The notes under the pieces were generated by a model, which had not been told where the DNA came from, ran no database searches, and worked only from the letters and a program-made list of their open reading frames with translations. A DNA stretch of 64,000 nt from positions 310,001-374,000 of the forward strand of contig NZ_WWCS01000005.1 in assembly GCF_009857535.1 (NCBI RefSeq), read 5' to 3'. This document shows, piece after piece, positions 45,478-52,750 of this stretch (within the stretch, counting starts at the first letter, position 1; every line of letters begins with the position of its first letter). A program made the position numbers and the translations under genes. Source of the DNA: Duganella margarita (lineage in GTDB: Bacteria; Pseudomonadota; Gammaproteobacteria; Burkholderiales; Burkholderiaceae_D).

Positions 45478-48228
45478 ATGAACATCTTCGCAAGCAAGCG
45501 CAGCCACACTGCGTTCCAGTTAAAGCCACTCGCCGCAGGCGTTGCCCTGTTGGTCGTGGCTGCCGCAGCGCCAGCGTTTGCCCAAACCAGCGCGGATGCG
45601 CCTGCCGCTGACGAACCGAAGCTGCAATCGGTGACCGTGGCCGGTATCCGCCGCGGTATCGAAGACGCGATCTCGGTCAAGAAAGACGCCACCTCCATCG
45701 TTGAGGCGATTTCGGCCGAAGACATCGGCAAGCTGCCGGACGTGTCGATCGCTGAGTCCATCTCGCGCCTGCCAGGCCTGGCCGCCCAGCGCGTGGCCGG
45801 TCGCGCGCAGGTGATTTCGATTCGCGGCCTGTCGCCCGACTTTTCCACCACCCTGCTGAACGGCCGTGAGCAAGTATCGACCGGCGACAACCGCAGCGTG
45901 GAATTCGACCAGTATCCATCCGAGCTGATCGGCGGCGTCACCGTCTACAAAACCCCGGACGCCGGCCTGGTCGGCCAGGGCCTGTCGGGCACCATCGACC
46001 TGCAAACCGTGCGTCCGCTGAATTTCGCCGGCCGCACCGTGGCGCTCAACGCCCGCGGCGAGAAGAACTCGCTGGGCAAGATCGGTAACGCCAAGGACAC
46101 CGGCAACCGCTTCAGCGCCAGCTATATCGACCAGTTCGCCAACCGCACCATCGGTGTCGCGCTCGGCTACGCGCACCTGGAAACCCCGGTGCTGGACAAT
46201 GAGACCGGCCTGTACGAACCATGGAAGCGCGATGACCGCGCCGGCCTGCCGAGCGGCACTTTCGCCTCGGACGGCATCAAGGCCGTGGCCAAGAGCGGCC
46301 GCAACGAGCGTGACGGCCTGATGGGCGTGCTGCAATACCGTCCGAACAAGCAATGGACCAGCACCTTCGACGCCTATGCGTCGCGCTTCAAGAACGAAGA
46401 AACCTCGAACCAGATCGAGATCAGCCTGAGCGGCTGGAACGGCGGCAACAAGCCGGACCCGATCTACAACCCGATCGTGGTCAACAACGGCACCATCGCC
46501 AGCGGCACCGCCAACAACATCTACCCGCTGGTGCGCGGCATGTACAACAAGCGCCAGGACGATATTCGCGCGGCCGGCTGGAGCAATGAATTCCGCCTGG
46601 ACGGCTGGTCGCTGTTTGCCGACCTGAACTACTCGAAAGCCAAGCGCGACGAGATCAGCCTGGAAAACAATCTGCAGATGACCAACGCGGCCGGCGCCGC
46701 CTTCCTCGATTCGGTCAAGCTGGGCTACGGCAACGGCGGCTTCTCGCAGCTGACGCCGGGCATGGACTACAACAACCGCAACAGCCTGTATGTGACCAAC
46801 ACCATCTACGGTTCCGGCTACGGCAAGACCCCGAGCGTGGAAGATGAGCTGAAAGGCTTCAAGCTGGTCGCCAACATCCAGTCGTCGGGGGCGCTGGAAA
46901 AAGCGTTCTCCAGCTTCGACATCGGCGCCAACTATGCCGACCGCAGCAAGAACAAGCACCAGCCGGAAGGCAACATCACGCTGCAAGGCGCGCCGACCAC
47001 CATTTCGTCCGACCTGTTCTACCAGTCGGCCAATCTGGGCTTTGCCGGCGCCGGCTACATTCCGACCTGGAACGTGCCAGCCGTGGTGGCCAAATACATG
47101 GTATTCGCACCGACCGACACCCAGGGCTACCTGATCGCCAAAACCTGGGAAGTGAGCGAGAAAGTCACCACCGCGTTTGCCAAGGCCAACATCGAAGCGG
47201 AACTGGGCGCCGACGTCAGCCTGCGCGGTAACATCGGCGTGCAGGTGCAGCGCACCGACCAGTCGTCGGCTTCGCGCTGGTACGACAACACCACCGGCGC
47301 CATCAAGCCGGTCAACGACGGCAAGAAATACACCGACGTCCTGCCAAGCATGAACCTGGCGTTCGGCCTGGACAATCAGCAGACGGTGCGCCTGGCGCTG
47401 GCCAAGCAACTGGCGCGTCCGCGTGTCGACCAGCTGCGTTCGGCGCTGGACTTCGGCATCGACACCACCAAGCGCGAGCCGGGCGGCAGCGGCGGCAACG
47501 CCCGTCTGGACCCATGGCGCGCCAAGGCCTTCGACATCTCGTACGAGAAGTACTTCGACAAGAAGGCGTACTTTGCCGCAGCGGCGTTCTACAAGAAGCT
47601 GGATACCTACATCTTCACGCAGACCAAGTCGTATGACTTCAGCGCCTACGTGCCGCCTGGTTCGGTGGGCAACAACCCGACCGATCCGCTGCACACCACC
47701 ATCGGTAACTACACCGCGCCATACAACGGCAACGGCGGTAACCTGAAGGGCCTGGAGCTGTCGGCATCGCTGCCGTTGAACATGGTGAGCAAGGCGCTGG
47801 ATGGCTTCGGCGTTAGCGCCAGCACCACCTACACCGACAGCAAGATCACGATTGAAGATCCAAGCGGCAGCATCGGCCAGCACATCCCGCTGCCAGGCCT
47901 GTCGAAGCGCGTCAGCAACCTGACCGCCTACTACGAGAAGGCCGGCTTCGAGGCGCGCGTCAGCCAGCGCAAGCGTTCGGACTTCGTCGGCGAGATCGGC
48001 AACTTCTCGAACGACCGCGCACTGCGCTATGTGGTCGGCGAGAACATCATCGACCTGCAAGTGGGCTACACCTTCGAGAATGGTCCGATGAAGGGCTTGG
48101 GCTTCGTGGTGCAAGTGAACAACCTGCGCAACGCCGCCTACGAGACCTACAACGGCGACCGCTCGCAGCAGCTGGAATACCAGAAATACGGCCGCACCGT
48201 GCTGGCCGGCGTGAACTACAAGTTCTAA
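45478..48228 (+). CDS. TonB-dependent receptor, carbohydrate-uptake type
   Basis: A 916-residue outer-membrane receptor of the Xanthomonas/Caulobacter sugar type. It has a signal peptide (ending PAFAQ, about residue 36), a TonB-box-like LQSVTVAGIR, a plug domain (AISAEDIGKLPDVSIAESIS, ISIRGLSPDFSTTLLNGRE, ELIGGVTVYKTPDAGLVGQG) and a 22-strand barrel ending in GRTVLAGVNYKF with the terminal Phe. The neighbours suggest import of maltodextrins or related alpha-glucans. A strong terminator follows. Confidence 0.92.
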   Translation: MNIFASKRSHTAFQLKPLAAGVALLVVAAAAPAFAQTSADAPAADEPKLQSVTVAGIRRGIEDAISVKKDATSIVEAISAEDIGKLPDVSIAESISRLPGLAAQRVAGRAQVISIRGLSPDFSTTLLNGREQVSTGDNRSVEFDQYPSELIGGVTVYKTPDAGLVGQGLSGTIDLQTVRPLNFAGRTVALNARGEKNSLGKIGNAKDTGNRFSASYIDQFANRTIGVALGYAHLETPVLDNETGLYEPWKRDDRAGLPSGTFASDGIKAVAKSGRNERDGLMGVLQYRPNKQWTSTFDAYASRFKNEETSNQIEISLSGWNGGNKPDPIYNPIVVNNGTIASGTANNIYPLVRGMYNKRQDDIRAAGWSNEFRLDGWSLFADLNYSKAKRDEISLENNLQMTNAAGAAFLDSVKLGYGNGGFSQLTPGMDYNNRNSLYVTNTIYGSGYGKTPSVEDELKGFKLVANIQSSGALEKAFSSFDIGANYADRSKNKHQPEGNITLQGAPTTISSDLFYQSANLGFAGAGYIPTWNVPAVVAKYMVFAPTDTQGYLIAKTWEVSEKVTTAFAKANIEAELGADVSLRGNIGVQVQRTDQSSASRWYDNTTGAIKPVNDGKKYTDVLPSMNLAFGLDNQQTVRLALAKQLARPRVDQLRSALDFGIDTTKREPGGSGGNARLDPWRAKAFDISYEKYFDKKAYFAAAAFYKKLDTYIFTQTKSYDFSAYVPPGSVGNNPTDPLHTTIGNYTAPYNGNGGNLKGLELSASLPLNMVSKALDGFGVSASTTYTDSKITIEDPSGSIGQHIPLPGLSKRVSNLTAYYEKAGFEARVSQRKRSDFVGEIGNFSNDRALRYVVGENIIDLQVGYTFENGPMKGLGFVVQVNNLRNAAYETYNGDRSQQLEYQKYGRTVLAGVNYKF

Positions 48229-48256
48229 GCTGTTCGGGCGTTAGCGCTTGAACCAG

Positions 48257-48286
48257 AAAGGGCGTCCCGAGGGACGCCCTTTTTTT
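48257..48286 (+). terminator. Rho-independent terminator after the receptor gene
   Basis: A 9-bp GC stem (GGGCGTCCC with GGGACGCCC) and a minimal loop, flanked by AAA and followed by seven Ts (48280-48286). It starts 29 bases after the receptor stop and touches the stop of the convergent peptidase gene. Confidence 0.93.
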
Positions 48287-50105
48287 ATGACGCCTTCTTC
48301 TCGGCGGCGGAGAGGATGGCGTTTTGCTGATCCAGCCAGGTCTTCAGCGGCGCGAAGTATTCGAGCAGCGCGTTGCCGTCGATTTTGTCTTCGCCGGAGA
48401 TGGCTTTCAAGGCTTCCGGCCAGGGCTTGCTGGCGCCAAGGGCCAGCATCTGCTGCAGCTTGGCGCCTGCCTTGGCGTTGCCGTACACCGAGCAGCGGTT
48501 CAGCGGGCCGGTGTAGCCGGCTTCGCGGCACAGCGCGCGGTGGAACTGGAATTGCAGCATGTCGGCCAGGAAGTAGCGCGCATACGGCACGTCGGCCGCC
48601 ACGTGGTACTTGGCGCCGGCGTCAAAGCCACTGGTGCCGTTAACCGGCGCCGGACGCTTCATGCCCATGTACTGCTCGCGCAGCTGCCACCAGCGGTTGT
48701 CGTAGTCGGCCGGCTTGGTCTTGCCGGAATAGACGTCCCAGCGCCATTTGTCCACCGAATAGGCGAACGGCAGAATCGCCACCTTGCTCAGCGCGCGTTC
48801 CAGCAGTTGCGGGATGTCGGCGGTGACGTCCGGCTCCTGGTCCATCAGGCCGATCTGGTTCAGGTAGCCCGGCGTGATCGACAGTGCGACGGTGTCGCCG
48901 ATGGCTTCGTGGAAGCCGTCGTTGGCGCCGTTGCGGAACAGGAAGGGCTGTTTGGTGTAGGCCAGGAAGTAGTAGATGTGGCCCAGTTCATGGTGGATCA
49001 CGGTGAAGTCTTCGGCGGTCGGCGTGATGCACATCTTGATTCGCACATCGTCCTTCTCATTGAGCGGCCAGGCCGAGGCGTGGCACACCACATCGCGGTC
49101 GCGCGGCTTGGTCAGCAGCGAGCGCTCCCAGAACGACGCCGGCAGCTTCTGCATGCCCAGCGAAGTGTAGAAGCCCTCGGCGTATTGGGTCATCTGTTTG
49201 GCGTCGGTCTTGCGCTGTTCCAGCACCTTGGTCAGGTCGTAGCTGCTGGCGCCCGTGGTCGGCTTTAGCAGCGGGTAGAGGTTGGACCAGTTCTGGCTCC
49301 ACATATTGCCGAACAGGTGGGACGGGATCGGGCCGTCCAGCGGCACCACGTCCGGGCCGTAGGTGGCGCGCAGCTTGTAGCGGGTGTAGGTCAGCAGCGA
49401 GTCGTACAGCGGCTTGACCTGCTGCCACAGGCGTTCCATTTCGGCGGCGAAGGCTTCGGGCGGCATGTCGTACTGCGAGCGCCACATCACGCCGGTGTCG
49501 GCAAAGCCCATCTGCTGCGCGCCCTTGTTGGACAGGGCGACGTAGTCGGTGTATTTCTGTTTGTACGACGGCGACTGGGCGTGCCAGCCGACCCACATTT
49601 CTTTCAGTTTTGCTTCGTCATGGCTGGTGGCCAGGACCTTTTCCATTTCTCCCAGCGCCATGCAGTTGTCCGGCGTGGAGCAGTATTTGGCTTTGCCGTA
49701 GGCGCCGTTCATGGCGGCTTGCAGCTGGGCGTACTGTTCGCGCTCCTTCGGATCGGCAAAGACCAGCGTTTGCTGCAGCAGCATGATCTTGCGCGCGGAT
49801 TCCGCCGGCAGCTTGACGCCGTTGAAGCGGCGCGCGCCGATGGCGGCTTCGCCGGACGCGGTCAGGTAGCGTTCGGCGAAGTAGGAGGCGATGCCTTCGG
49901 TGTCGTCGGTGATGAAGTTGGAACCGACCCAGGCGGCGCGCGACTGTTCGTTATTCAGCTTATTGAGCTTGGCTTCGGTGTCGGCCAGGAAGCGTTCGGC
50001 TTCGGCGGCGGTGGGTTTGGCGGCGGGTGCGGCCAGCGCGGTGACGCTGGTGGCTGCGAGGGCGGAGGCCAGCAGCGTGCTGATAATTTTTGGTGTCACA
50101 GACAT
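48285..50105 (-). CDS. M2 family peptidyl-dipeptidase (ACE-like)
   Basis: A 606-residue zinc peptidase related to angiotensin-converting enzyme, which releases dipeptides from C-termini. It has a signal peptide (residues about 1-26, ending ALAA), the zinc motif HHELGH (ligands His372 and His376, catalytic Glu373) and the downstream Glu ligand in GFHEAIGDTVALS. AAGGGAG directly abuts the ATG; the GTG two codons later has ideal spacing and may be the true start. It lies 45 bases after a same-strand gene of unknown function. Confidence 0.93.
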   Translation of the reverse strand: MSVTPKIISTLLASALAATSVTALAAPAAKPTAAEAERFLADTEAKLNKLNNEQSRAAWVGSNFITDDTEGIASYFAERYLTASGEAAIGARRFNGVKLPAESARKIMLLQQTLVFADPKEREQYAQLQAAMNGAYGKAKYCSTPDNCMALGEMEKVLATSHDEAKLKEMWVGWHAQSPSYKQKYTDYVALSNKGAQQMGFADTGVMWRSQYDMPPEAFAAEMERLWQQVKPLYDSLLTYTRYKLRATYGPDVVPLDGPIPSHLFGNMWSQNWSNLYPLLKPTTGASSYDLTKVLEQRKTDAKQMTQYAEGFYTSLGMQKLPASFWERSLLTKPRDRDVVCHASAWPLNEKDDVRIKMCITPTAEDFTVIHHELGHIYYFLAYTKQPFLFRNGANDGFHEAIGDTVALSITPGYLNQIGLMDQEPDVTADIPQLLERALSKVAILPFAYSVDKWRWDVYSGKTKPADYDNRWWQLREQYMGMKRPAPVNGTSGFDAGAKYHVAADVPYARYFLADMLQFQFHRALCREAGYTGPLNRCSVYGNAKAGAKLQQMLALGASKPWPEALKAISGEDKIDGNALLEYFAPLKTWLDQQNAILSAAEKKAS

Positions 50106-50150
50106 CTCCCTTGGTGTGTGTGCCGGTCATCATACACGCTTGACGGGGGC

Positions 50151-50792
50151 TCAATCAAAGGCCACGTCTTCCAGCCGGAAGCGGAATTTGCGGCGCTCGG
50201 GCAAGGTCCAGCCTGCGCCGGACGTGGTGTCACGCGGGCGCGTTGGCGGCGGTGCTGCGCTTGATGCTTGCGGGGCTGGCGGCGCCGCGAGCAATTGCGC
50301 CAGCAGGTGCGCCAGTGTGCTGGCGTCGGCCGCCAAGGCTGGCGCCGGGGACGAGGCGGGGCGCGCGGCTTGCTCGGCCAGTTCCTTGCGCAGGCGGCCC
50401 GCCTGCTTGAACTGCTTGTCTTCAGGGCGCTTGATGTACAGGTCCATCCAGGCGTTGCGGAACGAGCGCGCAAAAGCTTGCGCGAACTGGTTGGGCGAGA
50501 CCGATCTGCCTTTGTGGATGATGTCGTCGCCGACCACGCGGGCGTAGTTGTATTCGCCGTAACTCCATGAGCGTAGTTCGGTGCCGTCCGGCAGAAAGAG
50601 CGTTTTCCATTGGTAGCCGCGTACGCTTGCCGGGTCGCAGCCTGCGGCCAGTTGGGTTTGCTCACGCAACCAGAGGTTGATGGCGCTGTTGACGGCTTCC
50701 GAGACGTCTTGCGCGCCGCCGCGCACTTTTAAATGCGAAATCAGGCGGAGCAGGGTATCGGTGTCTATTTGCAGACTCATTGTGGATTTCAT
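50151..50792 (-). CDS. Predicted ribbon-helix-helix protein with second conserved-looking domain
   Basis: A 213-residue protein I cannot place in a named family. Residues 4-45 (SLQIDTDTLLRLISHLKVRG then SEAVNSAINLWLREQ) have the strand-helix-helix pattern of ribbon-helix-helix DNA-binding proteins. A middle domain (about 60-130; FLPDGTELRSWSYGEYNYAR, VVGDDIIHKGRSVSPNQFAQ, RNAWMDLYIKRPED) loosely recalls RAMA-type domains associated with modification systems; this is a weak guess. The end is Ala/Pro-rich and then basic (ERRKFRFRLEDV). GGAG precedes MKSTMSLQ. It is divergent from the NERD-helicase gene, and the intergenic space contains three copies of an A/T-rich word, possible sites for this protein. 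Confidence 0.75.
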   Translation of the reverse strand: MKSTMSLQIDTDTLLRLISHLKVRGGAQDVSEAVNSAINLWLREQTQLAAGCDPASVRGYQWKTLFLPDGTELRSWSYGEYNYARVVGDDIIHKGRSVSPNQFAQAFARSFRNAWMDLYIKRPEDKQFKQAGRLRKELAEQAARPASSPAPALAADASTLAHLLAQLLAAPPAPQASSAAPPPTRPRDTTSGAGWTLPERRKFRFRLEDVAFD

Positions 50793-50805
50793 CCTGTTTC
50801 TCCTT

Positions 50806-50817
50806 CTATTTTTCACT
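50806..50817 (+). promoter_or_regulatory. Intergenic repeat word, copy 1
   Basis: CTATTTTTCACT, 14 bases upstream of the ATG at 50792. It forms a perfect 12-bp inverted pair with the copy at 50872 and shares ATTTTTCACT with the copy at 50950. Confidence 0.6.
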
Positions 50818-50871
50818 GTTTTTCTCTATTTAGATCGATAGTTAGCGGAATAGTTCAATGCAAATGAAAAT

Positions 50872-50883
50872 AGTGAAAAATAG
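50872..50883 (-). promoter_or_regulatory. Intergenic repeat word, copy 2 (inverted)
   Basis: AGTGAAAAATAG, the exact reverse complement of the word at 50806-50817, placed near the middle of the divergent region. A/T-rich words of this length should be rare in DNA this rich in GC. Confidence 0.6.
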
Positions 50884-50949
50884 GGGCGAAAATAGAAGGA
50901 TTGCCACAGGGGCGCGAATCGGGCTCCCGTGTGTATATACCTTACAATG

Positions 50950-50960
50950 TATTTTTCACT
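50950..50960 (+). promoter_or_regulatory. Intergenic repeat word, copy 3
   Basis: TATTTTTCACT, identical to copy 1 over 11 bases, ending 20 bases before the start of the NERD-helicase gene. A possible -10 (TACAAT, 50943-50948) lies directly beside it, but no good -35 was found. Confidence 0.55.
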
Positions 50961-50980
50961 ACGGCGGCAGCGCTCACTAC

Positions 50981-52615
50981 ATGGCTCATCTTCATCCCAC
51001 TGGCTGGCAAGAGATGTCGGCGACCGGCGCGGCGGCGCGCGAGATCGAAACGCTGGCGTATCTGAATGCGACGCTGGCGGAGTCGCCCTACCATATCTAT
51101 CACGGCGTGCACTGGACCAATGTGGAGAAGGGCTACTCGGCGTTCGACCAGGTGGACTTTGTGATCGTGGCGCCGAATGGCCGGGTGCTGCTGATCGAGC
51201 AGATCGCCGGTTTTCTCAACGAGACACCGGATGGTCTGGTCAAGCAATACGCCGGCAAGCCGCGCCGGGTGGCGCAGCACATCATGCGTTCGATCCGCGT
51301 GCTGACCGAACGCTTTGGCAGCGAGCTGTCGATCGACTATGTGCTGTACTGCCCGGATTACCTGGTGCGCGATCCGCACCTGGCCGGGCTGGACCCGCGC
51401 CACATTATCGACGCCAGCAACAAGCATCTGCTGGCGCAAATGGTGCGCGACATCCTGCCGGTCGGCGATGGGGTAGCCGACGCGCAGTTCGACAAGGTCA
51501 CGCGCTTCCTCGGCAATATGCTCAGCCTCCGTCCCGATCCGAGCGCGATGATCGGCAATGCGGCGCGCATGGTAGCGCGGCTCTCGGGCGGTCTGGCGAC
51601 GTGGGCGCACCGGCTGGAGTTCGCACCGTTCCGCTTGCGCGTGATGGGCACCGCCGGCAGCGGCAAGACGCAGCTGGCATTGTCGGAATATGCGGCAGCC
51701 ATCGAAGCGGGCCTGTGTCCGCTGTATGTCTGCTACAACCGGCCGCTGGCCGACCATATCCAGACGCTGGTGCCGGACGGCGGTCGCGTGACCAGCTTCC
51801 ACATGCTGAGTGACGCCTTCGCACGTGAGCGCGGCAATACGCCCAACTACGCCGCACCGGACGTGTGGGAAAAAATCGAAGCGGAGATGATCGTGTCGCC
51901 GCTGCCGGAAAGCTGGCAATACGATGTGCTGATCGTCGACGAAGGCCAGGATTTCTCCGCCGCCTGGCGCGATATTCTGCTGCGCATGCTGAAGCCGGAA
52001 GGACGCGCCATCTGGCTGGAAGATCCGAACCAAAACCTGTACGGCAAACAAAGCGTGCCCTTGCCGGATTGGGTGACGCTGCATTCCGACACCAACTATC
52101 GCAGTCCGCGCCAGATCGTCGAACTGCTGGCGACCATTGGCGCGACCGATACGCCGGTGGAGGCGGGCAGTCCGTTCAAGGGCGCCGATATCGAGGAACT
52201 GGTGTACCCGCAAGGCGACACCGAGGCGATGCTGGCGCAAACGCGGCGCGCCGTTACGCTGTGTCTGGGCGCCGGCTTTACGCGTGAAGACATCGCCATC
52301 GCTTCGTTCCGCGGCCGCGAAAAATCCGCCATCCTGCACCTCGACCAGTTAAGCGACGTGCATACGCTGAAGTCTTTCACCGGCGAATACGATTTGTTCG
52401 GCAATCCGCAGTACCGCGACGGCGGCCTGCTGGCGGAGTCGGTGTACCGCTTCAAAGGCCAGTCGGCGCCGGCCGTCATCTTCACCGAGATCGATTTCGA
52501 GGATATGGACCAGCTGGTGCTGCGCAAGCTGTTCGTCGGCATGACGCGCGCGCGCCTGAAGCTGGTGCTGGTGTTGAGCGAAAGGGCCGAGCAGCAGCTG
52601 CTCGACCGGATTTGA
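50981..52615 (+). CDS. NERD-like domain fused to SF1 (UvrD/Rep-like) helicase
   Basis: A 544-residue protein. Residues about 15-130 look like a NERD nuclease-related domain (YHGVHWTNVEKGY, FDQVDFVIVAPNGRVLLIE), but the usual E-x-K is Glu73-Gln-Ile75, so the catalytic Lys is missing. Residues 210-540 form a superfamily-1 ATPase: Walker A GTAGSGKT (223-230), Walker B VLIVDEGQDF, the SDTNYRSPRQI motif, YRFKGQSAPAVIFTEIDF and the C-terminal VGMTRARLKLVLVLSE. It probably binds and moves on DNA or RNA. Start MAHLHPTGW is the best of several; it has no strong ribosome-binding site, and the ATG at 51014 is an alternative. It sits inside an alpha-glucan locus to which it has no metabolic link. Confidence 0.82.
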   Translation: MAHLHPTGWQEMSATGAAAREIETLAYLNATLAESPYHIYHGVHWTNVEKGYSAFDQVDFVIVAPNGRVLLIEQIAGFLNETPDGLVKQYAGKPRRVAQHIMRSIRVLTERFGSELSIDYVLYCPDYLVRDPHLAGLDPRHIIDASNKHLLAQMVRDILPVGDGVADAQFDKVTRFLGNMLSLRPDPSAMIGNAARMVARLSGGLATWAHRLEFAPFRLRVMGTAGSGKTQLALSEYAAAIEAGLCPLYVCYNRPLADHIQTLVPDGGRVTSFHMLSDAFARERGNTPNYAAPDVWEKIEAEMIVSPLPESWQYDVLIVDEGQDFSAAWRDILLRMLKPEGRAIWLEDPNQNLYGKQSVPLPDWVTLHSDTNYRSPRQIVELLATIGATDTPVEAGSPFKGADIEELVYPQGDTEAMLAQTRRAVTLCLGAGFTREDIAIASFRGREKSAILHLDQLSDVHTLKSFTGEYDLFGNPQYRDGGLLAESVYRFKGQSAPAVIFTEIDFEDMDQLVLRKLFVGMTRARLKLVLVLSERAEQQLLDRI

Positions 52616-52658
52616 TGAAGCAAGCGAGATTCCCGCCCCGTCGTCATTCCCGCCAACC

Positions 52659-52741
52659 CGTCATTCCCGCGAAAGCGGGAATCCATACAGCGTTGCGACT
52701 GTAGCGGCGTCAGCATGGGTTCCCGCTTGCGCGGGAACGAC
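52659..52741. repeat. REP-like double stem-loop, copy 2
   Basis: An 83-base element: stem TTCCCGCGAAAGCGGGAA, a variable middle, and stem TTCCCGCTTGCGCGGGAA, bounded by CGTCATTC and GGGAACGAC. A partial extra left arm (CGTCATTCCCGCC) lies at 52642-52654. It sits between convergent stops and could also act as a two-way terminator. It matches the element at 23891-23970 in both ends and layout. Confidence 0.88.
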
Positions 52742-52750
52742 TGCGGCGGG

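Noticed and set aside
45520..48114. An 864-codon - strand frame opposite the TonB-dependent receptor
   Set aside because: Antisense shadow of the receptor; Val/Ala/His-rich without any motif.
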